Position numbers and translations under genes: made by a program. Below, piece after piece: positions 35,385 through 46,541 of a stretch of 64,000 nt of DNA (positions within the stretch are counted from its first letter, which is position 1; each line of letters starts with the position of its first letter). This stretch comes from Oryzias latipes (lineage: Eukaryota; Chordata; Actinopteri; Beloniformes; Adrianichthyidae). The stretch lies in assembly GCF_002234675.1 (NCBI RefSeq), contig NC_019866.2:3020642-3084641 (forward strand), read 5' to 3'. The notes below the pieces were generated by a model. It ran no database searches and had not been told where the DNA came from. It saw only the letters and a program-made list of their open reading frames with translations.

Positions 35385-35900
35385 GTTTTCCAGGAAGCAT
35401 GTTTAAACTACCCTGACTTTAACCCTGAACTCTGGCTGAAATCCGCCTGAACTTGCTTACTCTGGGTATGTCGGTTCCAAAAGACCAGATATTAGTTGGC
35501 GTAATTACGCTCCACTTGGTAGCCCTGGGTTAATGCACGTGCACAGCAGGTACATAAAGACATTCTCAATAGATCGGCGAATTCCAGAGTCACCATGGTA
35601 ACGCGTGGAGAAAAAAAAAGAGACGCCATACTTCAGTGAGACGGAGTCTGAGATTTTAATGACGGCGTATGAAGATTATACACCCATCAACAAAGTAACA
35701 CGACTGCATCATCAGCAAAAGAAAGAGTTTCTGCTTGGAGAAAAAGAACAAAGTAAACACACGAGTTTCTATCACACGCTTCACCAAAGCCTCCATCCAC
35801 CTGTGATCCACTTTCAGGATGTGAACCAACGCTCTTTTAAGGAAAAAACAAAACAAAACACTTCCGGTGAAGCAGCAGCAACTGGTGATGTGAGGTCGTC
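35385..35900 (+). mobile_element. PIF/Harbinger-like remnant with a Myb/SANT-like frame
   Basis: A frame beginning at 35605 reads TPYFSETESEILMTAYEDY, which resembles the N-terminal Myb/SANT-like DNA-binding proteins of Harbinger elements. It degenerates after about 50 residues. Upstream, 35385-35560 has end-like sequence (ttttccaggaagcatgttta, ccctgaactctggctgaaat). No DDE transposase is seen. Confidence 0.45.
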
Positions 35901-35954
35901 AACTGTCAATCAAACTTCAGCTTCAAGGTTCCACTGATGGAGATGAAAGGAGAC

Positions 35955-37315
35955 AGTAGAGCAAGAAGGTGCTGGTTCAAATCCCAGAAAGCACCAGATG
36001 GAGGAAAAATGGTGATCGACAAAGTGCTGACTGATGTCCAGAATAGTGCGATGGAAGTGACTCGCTCTCCAAACAGAGAAGTGCTGGTTCAATTCCCCGT
36101 CTCCTTTTTTGTTGTTGTCGGTTTTTGCCGCTCCTTGACAGTCATCAGCTCAAAGGAACAAAGCAACACAGTTCTGCTGTAGACACAGTGGCACAGTGGG
36201 AGTGTTTCTGTCCTTGAAGCAGGATATCACAGGTTCAAGTCCCAGTCAGGGACATCGAGGTGTTCAGTCGCCTCACAATTCATAGCTGCGGCTAGGAGGA
36301 GTCCTGACAGAAAGGGGGCTTCAGCTTTGCCCCCCACCCTGAGGAAAGAGGACCAGGAGAAGAGGATCCCAGAAGAAGATGTCCATTTAGATAGATTCAG
36401 AATGCAGCTTGGATGTGTGGAGGGTCTGAGCACTGCAGATGCAATACACAGGTAGAGCATGGCAGGTGGGGGAGGGACAGTGTTGTAGGGTAAGTAAAAC
36501 AACTTTTAGCAACATTTTCTAGTTATATTTTGACAAATAATTCATATTCCATAGTACGAGCATCAAGTTTTAGAGTTGTTAAGGACAAAGTATAAGAAAG
36601 TATAGTGCCATAATGTAGTGTTTGTATCATGATCTAGTTGCTTGTAGGTATTAGAAAAATTAAATTAGTAGGTGTTAGAATTATCTACCCCTGCCCGTTA
36701 ATAGTTTTAGTTGGTTTAAATAGTTTAATAGTTTTAGTTGGTTTAGCCTCTTGTCAGGTTCTAGTCTTCTAGGTACCTGTCTCTACTACCAGTTAGCTAT
36801 AGCTCTAATATGAACCTTCATCAACTATCTTACAGCACGGAAGTCGTTGATCTCCTTGATTGTCAACCAGACTAAAGATGAAGCCACCCCCTTTCTCAGC
36901 ATCCCTGACCCTTCCTCACCCCAAGCATGAGTTGTGATGCAACTAGCCGGGACTTGAACCTGTGATCTCCCGCTTCAAGGACAGAGACACTCCCACTGTG
37001 CTAATCTGTCTACAGCAGAACTGTGCTGCTTTGTTCCTTTGAGCTGAACGCTCCACATGTTTCAAAAATCAACAATCAGGTCTAAAGACGGACTATGACA
37101 TCTACTTCCTAAGGACCTTTGTTCTAACTGGGAATTGAACCAGCACGTTCTCACTGGAAGCACAGAGACACTGCCACCACACTACTCTATCTGCATCAGA
37201 GCAGGGAGGTTCTGGTCCATCAAGGATCTTCACGCAGAGTCAGCTTTTATAGCGACGGTTTGTTAACAAGTCGGGAATTGAACCAGTCACTCCCACTGCA
37301 CTATTTAAAGCACCA
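35955..37315. mobile_element. Mirror-image element with three tRNA-like modules in each arm
   Basis: Left arm, plus-oriented modules: M1 at about 35955-35992, M2 at 36038-36104, M3 at 36179-36250. Right arm, the same modules on the minus strand in mirror order: M3' 36944-37014, M2' 37125-37195, M1' 37270-37315. Most modules have an A-box-like (a/t)agtg..(g)tgg.ag; all have a B box (ctggttcaa.tccc or aggttcaagtccc) at tRNA-like spacing. M3 and M3' agree at roughly 90%, including 40 bp of upstream flank (cagctcaaaggaacaaagca). M1 and M1' are shortened. The centre (36265-36940) is not clearly coding. It could be a composite SINE or a DNA element whose terminal repeats are built from tRNA-like units. 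Confidence 0.65.
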
Positions 37316-38515
37316 CACAGTTCCAAAAAATGTTCTTTTTCAGTTTTTAAACTAATTTGGATTTATTACTACATGACAGTTGTTTTACTTACCGGTACAT
37401 CCTTTTATCCGTTTGTAACGTCACACTTAAACATAAAACAAAGTCAAAGGGATTTCATCATTACACAGAACATTCTTCTAATGTTTTATTTCTGCTTTAG
37501 CTATAAAAAATGCCCTTATAAACTTACTTTGTAAAAATTTACAAAGCTTTTATCAACTTAGTGTCTATCCATCTTCAGAACCAACTGAATCCTTTTCAGG
37601 GCCACATAGTTGCTGGAGCCTATCTCAGCTGCTTTTGGGCAAAGGCAGGATACGCCACGAAAAAAACCTCCCTTTTATGTTTTTGCTTTCATGTTGATGC
37701 TAAATGTGGGTAATTTTGGAGCCAAAGAATGCGCATTTATTTTTGATGCATATTTATAGGCATTAAGGGATGGATGCATTGTTTTTGTCTATTATTCAGG
37801 ATATATATTTATTTATTTACCTTCTGTCATGGTATATTTGGGATGCACGAGCAGCATTCCAAGGAAACGGATATCTAATCTCTTTTGGAAACGTTCTGAG
37901 GTTATGCATGGATTTCAGTCTGACTTTCAGGCAGCAACACCAGCTTTACATGTCAACATTTAAATTTTTTTGCTATTCTACTCACAAATATCATAATGAA
38001 ACACTTGGCTGCCTCCAAAACAGTTTTTGGAGGTTAACTGTATATATTCCATACTGAAAGCAGTGTAAAAAACTTGTTCTCAAATAAAACACTTCAATTT
38101 TACTTCAGTTCAAAGTTTGTTTTTTACTTATTGGTATTTGCATTAAATGACATTCCAAATAACTCTTTTTTTCCCCAATTTTATTTGAGATGTATGTACA
38201 TAATATGCAAAGTTTGCCGAACAATAAGTAAAAAGAAAAACAGAAGAATTTATAAGGATATGAAAATTACAGGCAAAAACATTTGTATTAAAAGAGAAAC
38301 AATTTTTAGTTTCCTCACAAGCCAACAACGGTTTTGTTTAATAGAGGATTAACTCCTGAGGACCAGACTGTGTGGACAACCTGCAGCTCCCTGAAGCTCT
38401 TAAATTTTAGTTCAAGTTGGAGGCTTGTGTCATAAATAACCGGAAGACAAAAACAATTTTTAGAATGTTCTCTAAAAATTGTGTTAAGAGAAAATGGCCA
38501 CATGAGGCGCTGTCC
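37316..38515. other. No gene seen
   Basis: AT-rich intergenic sequence. Frames at 37770-38057 and 38074-38352 show no recognisable domain. Confidence 0.45.
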
Positions 38516-38660
38516 CTTAATGGGTTAGTGACCTGCAACGCTGGGATGGAGCGGTTTGACTCGGACTAGGCGGGACAGTCCAAGTCGCAGCCCCTGGCTG
38601 GGTGACTTCACCGGTGGACTGTGAGACGATGAGGCGCTTTTACCACTCTGAGCTGGAATA
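38516..38660. repeat. Possible tRNA-like repeat pair
   Basis: On the minus strand, ctcagagtggtaaaagcgcc followed by accggtgaagtcaccc has an A-box/B-box-like layout. On the plus strand, gggttagtgacctgcaacgc followed by gcggtttgactcgg does too. The match is weak. Confidence 0.3.
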
Positions 38661-38740
38661 TAATATAAATATAAATATTCTGATTACAGCAGTTTAAATA
38701 ACCGAAAGAGTAAGTGTATTGATTCTCACTGAATCTGTAC

Positions 38741-39293
38741 CTGGTGGGTTCCACTTGGGTACTCTCCCCACTGCTGGGCTCAGGGAGGATGAAGGCTTTG
38801 TGGAAGGGGGTCTGGTGGGTATCGGTTTGAATGTTGGAAGACTTTTTACCGGTTTGGAAGCAGCTAAAATATTTTTTAAAGTCTTAGTAACAAAAATCAA
38901 GAGGATGGAAAACGTCAGCTGTTGAAACAAACCTGCTGCTTCAGGCTTCGTCTTTGATGGTTTCGACGGTTATTTGTCTTTTTCAGAAGGGGGAGCTGGT
39001 TTGATTCTGTCTTTGGTGGAGACTTTGTCCTTCTTTGTGGTCTCTGTGGGTTTCTTGACTGTGAATTCTTCATCCTCACTCTCAGATGGCTCACTGAAAT
39101 CTTCATCACTTTGTGGATCTGGAAAAGCAAAGACCTGTTACACTTGTAAAAACCAAGAGAACCGTTTTTTATGGAGCTGTGGAAAAAAAGTGCTAACCGG
39201 GCGTAAGTTTGGGGGGATAGTCATCATCGTCATCTTTTTTTTTCACTTGAGCTGTTTTGGAAGAAGTCTTCTTTGAGGCGGATGATCTGATCT
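38741..39293 (-). pseudogene. RAD51AP1-like gene remnant (three exons)
   Basis: Three minus-strand exons join with consistent phases and GT/AG borders: 39293-39198 (KKTSSKTAQVKKKDDDDDYP), 39118-38933 (DPQSDEDFSEPSESEDEEF, then Lys-rich), and 38863-38741 (KPSSSLSPAVGRVPKWNPPG). The acidic SDEDFS-type block, basic linker and PKW.PP motif resemble the middle and C-terminal part of RAD51-associated protein 1, a DNA-binding partner of RAD51 in homologous recombination. An in-frame TAA at 38970-38972 interrupts the middle exon. The final exon encoding the conserved RAD51-binding C-terminus was not found. Human RAD51AP1 and GALNT8 are close neighbours on 12p13.32, as the remnants are here. The family call rests on short, low-complexity motifs. 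Confidence 0.5.
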
Positions 39294-39329
39294 CTGACGA
39301 GATTGCGTCTAAGCCTCGGACCCACAAAG

Positions 39330-40103
39330 AACAATAAAAACACACAAATGGTGCTTTAGCATGTTGATTTTAATCTTCCAAAATTGTCATACTAAAGCAT
39401 TTCGATTTTTATCTACCAAAAATGTCATACTTGTGAAGAATAGTTAGAAACTGCCTTTAACTTTTATTACACTAATGGTTTAAACTTAATTCACTGAGCA
39501 TGTATTGTCATCTCAAAATTATATTACATTTGAAGAAAGCACAGCCAAACTATTGTTCTAGCAGTTTCTTCCCATACTCCCTCTTTTCTGTGCATGTTTT
39601 CTGCTGAGCAGGCCTCAGACTTATCTTCACTTTAGCCTTGGAGCTTCTCTCCACCAGTAACCTGTGGGCGTGATTTTCACACGAGGTCCATCGGACGATC
39701 TTCTGAATATGCAAATGCAGGGTTTTTATACCAAGCCCATCCCTGAGCTCGTTGGTTCGGACTTTGAATGCACCATGTTCATCTGTCTGTCCCCTTCGTG
39801 TTTGTGCGAAGTAAAACCTCCACAAAAGATAAGTAACTGTCTCTGAGTCGTTATTCATTATTTCTGTGTGTAAGAAACTGACGGGGTTACGAACTAAAAT
39901 TTAATACAGTCCTTTCTAGAAAATCCAGTTTCTTCACAATACTAAAGCATGTTGATTTTTCCATGGCGAAAATGTCATGCTAAAGAATATCGATTTTAAT
40001 CTTCCAAAATTGTCATACTAAAGCATGTCGATTTTTCCATGCCGAAAATGTCATACTAAATAAAGCATGTCGATTTTAATCTTCCAAAATTGTCATACTA
40101 AAC
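39330..40103. repeat. 38-bp minisatellite, sparse first blocks
   Basis: Units occur at 39350-39430 and 39935-40103, for example aaagcatgtcgatttttcca followed by tgccgaaaatgtcatact. The two blocks are separated by non-satellite sequence that includes the frame at 39550-39858. Confidence 0.75.
39550..39858 (-). other. Unrecognised 102-codon frame
   Basis: The reading frame runs from an ATG to a stop with no repeat content and an Arg/Lys-rich composition (ends RPAQQKTCTEKREYGKKLLE). It lies between minisatellite blocks, upstream of the rad51ap1-like exons and on their strand. I do not recognise it. It could be a 5' exon of that locus, part of a transposon, or chance. Confidence 0.2.
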
Positions 40104-40773
40104 CAGGAGTGTCAAACATATGGCCCACACATGAAGAGTCAAAATCATAAGGATGATTAAAAAAGAAAGCAAATTTCTAGTCCATTCCTGTGGCGAGTTA
40201 TGATTTCTTTTAAAGAAATAACCGAAATGCGCAATTCCACCACTAGGGGGAGCAAAGGAAAGGCAGCTCTGTGTCTGGATAAGATGCACTTTGGTTCCCT
40301 ATGAGCCTTACCGCTGTTATCTTGCTATAATGATGATCACTAGTGACACCCTAATGACCAAAATGTTGTCAAAAAGTGAAGTGAAGAGATATCAAGGAAA
40401 ATGGACTGTTTTTTTCTTTCACGAAGCTGAATGCAAAACCCCCATGCTTGGTATGTCATCAACAGGTTGCAGTATTCAAAGAATAAAACATTCAGCACCA
40501 CTAGAGACTTACCATAAAGAAAAGTTTCTGGATTGCTTCAGTGTCAGATGTAAAATATTCAGTCTGTATAAAATTAAATAGACAAACTTTTTTTTTAATT
40601 GAAATTAATTTTATTCGAGATCCATTGGCCCCAAGCGATTAGGCTACTATGTTGGTTGAGGCATTTTTTTCAAATTGAGTAAAAAGGCTGCTATTTTGCT
40701 TTTATGTTATGGTCCGGCCCACTTGAGATCAGACGGGCTGAATGTGGCCCCCAAAATGAGTTTGACACCCCTG
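40104..40773. mobile_element. hAT element inserted in the minisatellite
   Basis: The left end is caggagtgtcaaacatatgg; the right end in reverse complement is caggggtgtcaaactcattt. The perfect 8-bp duplication tactaaac lies at 40096-40103 and 40774-40781, and it is minisatellite sequence. The 670-bp element has no transposase. Confidence 0.9.
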
Positions 40774-42253
40774 TACTAAACCATGTCGATTTTTCCATGC
40801 CGAAAATGTCTTACTAAAGCATGTCGATTTTTCTCTTCCAAAATTGGCAAACTAATGTAAGTCGATTTTTCCATGCCGAAATGTCATACTAAACCATGCT
40901 GATTATCATCTACCGTAATTGTCATGCTTAAGCATGTCGATTTTTCCATGCTGAAATGTCAAACTAAAGCATGTCAATTATTATCCACTAATATTGTCAT
41001 ACTAAAGCATGTAAAATTTTCAATGCTGAAATGTCATACTAAAGAATGTCAATTTTTCCATGCCGAAAATGTCTCACTAATGTATGTCCATTTTCTTATG
41101 CTGAAAAAGTTATACTAAACCGCATGTCAATTTACCTTTAGCTAAATTGTCATATTTAAGCATGTCTATTTTTCCATGCTGAAATGTCATGTCAAAATTG
41201 TTCATGGCATTTTGATTATTATATACCAAAAGACGTCATACAGCATAACAATTTTTCAATGCCGAAAATATGTCACTAATGTATGTCGATTTTTCCATGC
41301 GGAAAAATTCACTCTAAAGCATGTCGATTTTTATCTAACAAAATGGGCATTATAATGTATGTCGATGTTTCTATGCTGAAATTGTAATACAAAAGCATGC
41401 AGATTTATTCATACTGAAAATGTCTTACTTAACCATGCTGATTATTATCTACCGTAATTGTCATGCTTAAGCATGTCAATTTTTCCATGCTGAAATGTCA
41501 TGCTAAAGCATGTCAATTATTATCAACCAATATTGTCATACTAAAGCATGTCGATTTTTATCTACCTAAAATGCGATATAGAAGCATGTCAATTTTTTCA
41601 TTATGAAAATGTCATACTAAAGCATGTCAATTTCTCTCATCCAAAATTGTCACACCAAATTTGTCTTACTAAAACATGTCGATTTTTCCATGTTGAATAT
41701 GTCTTACAAAGAATGTCAATTTTTCCATGCTGAAAATTTCACAGCAAAGCATGTCAATTTTTCTCTACCAAAATCGGCATTCTATTGTATGTCGATTTTT
41801 CTATGCTGAAAATGTGATACTAAAGCATGTCGATTTTTCCATGCCGAAAATGTCATACTAAAGCATGTTGATAATTATCTACCAAAAACGTCATTCTGTA
41901 GCATGTCGATTGTACCATGCCGAAAATGTTTCATTAATGTATGTCGATTTTCCATCGGACAATTACATACTGAAGCATGTCGATTATTATCTACCAAAAA
42001 TGTTACACTAAAGCATGTTGATTTTTCATGTGGAAAATGTCATATTAAAGCATGTCGATTATCATCTACCGAGAACGTCAACCAAATATGTCTTACTAAA
42101 GAATGTCAATTTTTCCATGCTGAAAATGTCTCACTAATGTATGTCCATTTTCTTATGCTGAAAAAGTGATACTAAAGCATGTCGATTTTTCCATGCTGAA
42201 AATGTCATATCGAAGCATGTAGATTATTATCTACCAAAATTGTCACACTAAAG
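40774..42253. repeat. 38-bp minisatellite, main array
   Basis: Dozens of degenerate units follow the pattern tactaaagcatgtcgatttttccatgc(c/t)gaaaatgtca. A clean unit pair at 41821/41859 gives a period of 38 bp. Some units carry atctaccaaaa- in place of ccatgccgaaa-, a second unit type. Open frames such as 41548-41733 and 41903-42169 arise from the repeat and are not genes. Confidence 0.9.
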
Positions 42254-43323
42254 CAGGGGTCGGGAACCTTTTTGGCCAAGAGAGCCATAAACGCCACATA
42301 TTTTTAAATGTAATTTCAAAAGAGCCATACAATAATGTAGTGTCCCTTTCCCACACTGAGACACGGAGACTTAACCTCTTTGAAGGTTCTTTATTCTGGT
42401 TAGTGCAGACCGCAACAAACGGCGTACTATTAATTCAGCAATTAATGAATCTCTGCCGCTGAGACGAGAGCGCTTCTCCCAAATTTATATTCCCTTCTCC
42501 CGCTCCAGTCCTCCCATTTCCCTTATTCGGCCCATAGCTGAAACGCATTGGTCCAAACTCCCTAAAAACAGGCTAAACGACAGAAGTGAGAGCCAATCAG
42601 ATCTCTGCTTGATGCGTTCAATGAACACCCACCCAGTCCAAGTCAGTAAGCAACGATGTTTAAAACTAAATATACAAATGAATGTGTGCATTTGATGTTA
42701 TTTCAACACTTTTAAAATACAATAAGTCTGTGGATTCTTTTTAATAACATTTTTATGCTGTTGCTAATAAATGATGAGTATTTCTCATAGTTGTTTTGCT
42801 GATGGTCTAGTCTGGTTGATACTTGGTGAGTTTCAGCTTCATGCAGGCGTTGAGACTTTAAACGTGATCGTAGGTCTGAATGTTCTTTAGATGTGACAAA
42901 GACTGCTCACATGCAGATACGAAGCCAAACTCACACGCTGCAGTATGTGACGGGCAGCGGGTTTTAAGTTTTGACAATCCCTGCGCGATTCACCTGCTGC
43001 CTGTCCCCACAACCCCCCACCCCCACCCTCTGCTTTCTTCCTCACACATCCCGTCCCCGCAACGAGAAAGAGTGTGCAGTTTTAGGCACATCAATTCACA
43101 GGTTTCCGGCTGGTACAAACTCTGTGAAATAATAGATAATAGTAAACTGATAGTGCTGGCGCAAATTTTTTTCTCCAAGCACCGCTACTACTGCGCGCCT
43201 GTGGGATGGCATTGCGCCCGAGAAGGACTGGTCTAATGAAAAAAAGGTATAATTAAAGATTTGCCACAGGTAACCATCAAAAGAGCCATATATGACTCGC
43301 GAGCCATAGGTTCCCGACCCCTG
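42254..43323. mobile_element. hAT element with transposase remnant, inserted in the minisatellite
   Basis: The termini are caggggtcgggaaccttttt and, in reverse complement, caggggtcgggaacctatgg. The flanks are cactaaag (42246-42253) and tactaaag (43324-43331), an 8-bp duplication with one later change. Subterminal agagccat repeats occur at both ends. Confidence 0.88.
42810..42923 (-). pseudogene. hAT transposase dimerisation-domain remnant
   Basis: The minus-strand frame reads FVSACEQSLSHLKNIQTYD, a stop, then SLNACMKLKLTKYQPD. This resembles the C-terminal hATC dimerisation region of vertebrate hAT transposases, where a CE.(S/A)FS.(L/M)K motif precedes S.LTDE.L. It is broken by stops and lies inside the element at 42254-43323, so that element descends from an autonomous copy on the minus strand. 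Confidence 0.6.
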
Positions 43324-44150
43324 TACTAAAGCATGTTGATTTTTCCACGCCGCACATATACTAAAGTATGTCGATTTCTATCTTCCAAAATTGTCATACT
43401 AAAGCATGTCGATTTTTATCTTTCAAAATTTTCATACTAAAGCATGTTGATTTTGCAATGCCGAAAATTTCATACTAATGCATGTCGATTTTTCTATGCT
43501 TATAATTTCATACTAAAGCATGTTGATTTTTCCATGTAGAAAATGTCTCACTAATGTATGTCGATTTTTATTTACCCAAACTGTCATACTAAAGCATGTC
43601 AATTTATGTCTGCCAAAATAATCATGTTAAAACATGTTGATTTATCCATTCCTAAAATGTCACACTAATGTAAGTAAATTTTCTTATTCTGAAAATGTAA
43701 TACTAAAGCATGTCAATTTTTCCATGCTGAATATGTCTCTCTAATGTATGTTGATTTTTCCATGCCGAAACTGTCTCACTAATGTTTGTCGACTTTTCCA
43801 TGCCGAAAATGTCTCACTAATGTATGACGAGTTTTCCATGCGAAACATTTCACACTAAAGCATGTCGATTTTTCTGTACCAAAATCAACATACTATGTTG
43901 ATTTTTCTATGCTGAAATTGCTACACTAAAGCATGTCGATTTTTCCATGCTGAAAATGTGATACTAAAGCATGTAAATTCTTCCATGCTGAAATTTCATA
44001 CATACATAGCATGTCGATTATCTACCAAGAACGTCATCCTAAAGCCTGTCAATTTTTCCATGCCGAAAATGTCTCACTAAAGCATGTTGATTTTTATCTA
44101 ACAAAACTGTCATACTAAAGCATTTCAGTTTTTCCATGCTGAAAATGAAA
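43324..44150. repeat. 38-bp minisatellite, continued
   Basis: The same unit type continues on the other side of the hAT insertion and runs until about 44150. Confidence 0.88.
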
Positions 44151-44231
44151 ATGTCCCCTGACCCCCTCAATAAAACAAATCTGAAGATTTCAGAGTGGCC
44201 TTTTCTTGTGGCCAGTCTAAGGCACACCTGT
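44151..44231. mobile_element. DNA-type repeat, left half (split by LINE insertion)
   Basis: tcagagtggccttttcttgt followed by ggccagtctaaggcacacctg is one half of a common fish repeat. The other half resumes at 45591. The last 14 bp (taaggcacacctgt) form the target duplication. Confidence 0.75.
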
Positions 44232-45590
44232 CCCCTACCCCTTCCCAGGTGGGGGGTGCGGGCCCCTTGGCGATGGCGGCCGTGTCCCTTGGGTGCCGGC
44301 TCCCTGGGCCCGGCGGTGCTCTCTCCGCACGGTGGGGGGGTTCATATTACACCTGAGCCGGGGGTGTTCGTGTCCCTGGGGGGTGGGTCCTGGTCCTTGC
44401 CCCTGGGCGCTGGGCCCCGCCAAACTTCCAACATGGCCGAGCCTGGTCGGGCCATATTTATAACATCCCTTGTGGGCCGCCCTTTTTTTCCCCGGGGTTC
44501 CCCCCTCCTGGGCGGGGGCGGCGGGCCCCTGCCTTGCTCCTACCTGGACCAACCGTGGGCCGGGTGGGTGGCTGCCTGGAGTGCGGAGCGGGTCTCCCTT
44601 GGGGGGTCCTGGCTCGTACCTGGGGTCGGGGCGGGGGGATGCCCGGAACTCCTGGGTGGTGGTGGGGTGCTCGTCTGGGGCTGTGGGCGTCTCTCCGGTG
44701 GGGCCCTGCGTTGGGCTCTTCCGGCGCGGCGGGGGGCTGCTTTCCTGGCTGGGCTGGGGCGGCGCTCTCTTTCCCTCTGCGCCTCCCTGCTCTCTGGCTC
44801 TGGGGGCCTCGCGGCGGTCCTGCTGGCCCTGGCCTGGGTGGCGGTCTTGGTCGCCCGGGGGGCGGTTGTTCCCTGCCTGTTCCCGTGTGGCGTTGGGGGA
44901 ATTCCGTCTGCCGCTACTGCTGCGGCGGGGGTATGGGTGTGGGGGTGGCTGGGCGCTCCTCCTCCTTCTTTTCACATTCCACCATGCATTTTAGAAGAAC
45001 ATAAACACTCACCTGAGCACAGGTGTTAGCTCACCTTTGCACCAATAGTTTGCATGATTGAATGAATGAAAGATTTCACACTAGTTGGTTTAAAGGCATA
45101 GGTATGCGTTCGTGAACACTATCTGTTTTGTGTGCATGTTGACATGTGGACATTTTTGCGGCTAGCAGGTGTGTTGATAATATTTGAGTGTGTGTGAACA
45201 GGCCCCGCCCTTTTTGTACTACATTTGAACCGTACCGTAACGATAAACAACCAGTAAACCTGTCTGCTCTATGCTGCTTCATGGTCTTACCCCCCTTCCC
45301 CTCCTATTATCACCCTCCTACCCCCCCTCTCTCTAACGTCCCTCTCTCTTCTTCCCCTCTTTCCTTTTCCGTCCGGTCCAACACCAAAGATTTTCAAACA
45401 TGATTGAAATTAATAAAGTTTGGCGTCAATTACAAAAGGGGTTTATTCAGACATACCTTTGGTTTGTCTGAAGATGAATAACCCCTCTTGTTAAAATAAA
45501 ATATGTCCAACACAAGAGGCCCTCAGCTCTCATCTGTTTGCCTAGCTGTTGGACAGGACAAGTTAAAAAAAAAAATAAATAAAAAAAAAA
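44232..45590 (+). mobile_element. 5'-truncated L1-like LINE (GC-rich 3' UTR only) with A-rich tail and 14-bp target duplication
   Basis: This 1359-bp insertion is flanked by taaggcacacctgt at 44218-44231 and 45591-45604 and ends in an A-rich tail (about 45564-45590), the mark of target-primed reverse transcription. Its first 600 bp match 1-600 of the window in reverse complement; there the same sequence follows an L1-type ORF2 end. This copy was therefore truncated within its 3' UTR. Sequence after about 45000 includes caaacatgattgaaattaat and aaagtttggcg. The 297-codon frame at 44136-45029 and its antisense partner at 44235-44975 are compositional. Confidence 0.85.
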
Positions 45591-45836
45591 TAAGGCACAC
45601 CTGTGCAATAATCATGCTGTCTAACCAGCATCTTGATACGGCACACCTGTGAGGTGGGATGGATTGTCTTGGCAAAAGAGAAGTGCTCACTATCACAGAT
45701 TTAGACAGATTTGTGAACAATATTTCAGAGAACTGGTTATTTTGTGTATGTGGAAAATGTTTCACATCTTTGAGTTCATACCATAAAAAATGGGAGCAAT
45801 AACAAAAGTGTTGCGTTTACATTTTTGGTCAGTGTA
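45591..45836. mobile_element. DNA-type repeat, right half
   Basis: It continues the half at 44151-44231 and ends gttgcgtttacatttttggt followed by cagtgta, a widespread fish terminal sequence. Confidence 0.7.
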
Positions 45837-46489
45837 CGTTTTTGCTGAAGAGACTGGCAAGTCACTATTATGAGCTTTTGGAAGCAGTAAAATTGTTCAT
45901 GGCAGAAAAGAACAAAATGTGTCCCGCGGAAAATTAAAAACTCTTCCAGGTCTGACAAAAATTGTCTCCTTTCTTAACAAGTTGAAGCTTTTCAAAGTGC
46001 ACAGACACCTGACTGAGCATGCCTGTGTGAATAGTGTGGTGACCGGGGGGTTTGCCCCGCCTTCAGCCCCTAAGACTCATGGGAAGTGGAGAATCTTGGG
46101 TTTAACACCGTGAGTGAGGTGGCAGAAATGAGGTTCATTATGTTTGGGTACTGATGGCTGAGTTCAAGTAAATGTACTTTAATTCTGGTAGCTGGCAAGT
46201 CAAAACTTGTTTCATAGTCGTTTCAATTTTCATAAACATGTCATCAATTAATTGTTTTTCATGACAAAGATCCATTATAAAACTTTAAATAAAAAAAATA
46301 TTTAAGAATTCTTTTTTTTAACTGAATGTTACAATAATGCTACACTCAACTAAAATATAACTTGAAATAAACACAAGTACAATAATTGCTGTTTGTGTTG
46401 TAGGGAGAGGAGTGTTTATGGAAAATTATATGGCTTTAATTGCGTGTTTGTGTGTGTACGTATTGGCAGGTCAGTGTGTGGTGTGGCTC

Positions 46490-46541
46490 TTTGCGCCAAA
46501 AAAATTCGGCTCTTGGTGTAAAACTTGTTCGCCACCCCTGT
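46490..46541. mobile_element. hAT right terminus, left end not found
   Basis: In reverse complement the end reads caggggtggcgaacaagttt. The flank after it, tactaaag, is the same minisatellite target used by the two hATs above. The matching left end was not found near 44150, so the left side is rearranged or lost. The sequence 45837-46489 probably belongs to this element. Confidence 0.55.

Noticed and set aside
35955..37315. Genuine tRNA genes
   Set aside because: Modules have A/B-box-like segments but no convincing acceptor stem or anticodon arm, and occur as repeats in a mirrored element.
41548..42169. Small proteins with repeating MSIF/HVDFS motifs
   Set aside because: They are translations of the 38-bp minisatellite, not coding sequence.
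42880..43236. 118-codon plus frame inside a hAT element
   Set aside because: It overlaps, on the opposite strand, a recognisable hAT transposase remnant and has no similarity of its own.
40774..44150. CRISPR-like array (short, regular repeats with variable parts)
   Set aside because: Eukaryotic context, no constant repeat/unique spacer alternation, units vary along their whole length; it is a degenerate minisatellite.
44136..45029. 297-codon frame and its antisense 246-codon partner
   Set aside because: Same GC-rich LINE 3' UTR; the frame also crosses the insertion boundary at 44232.
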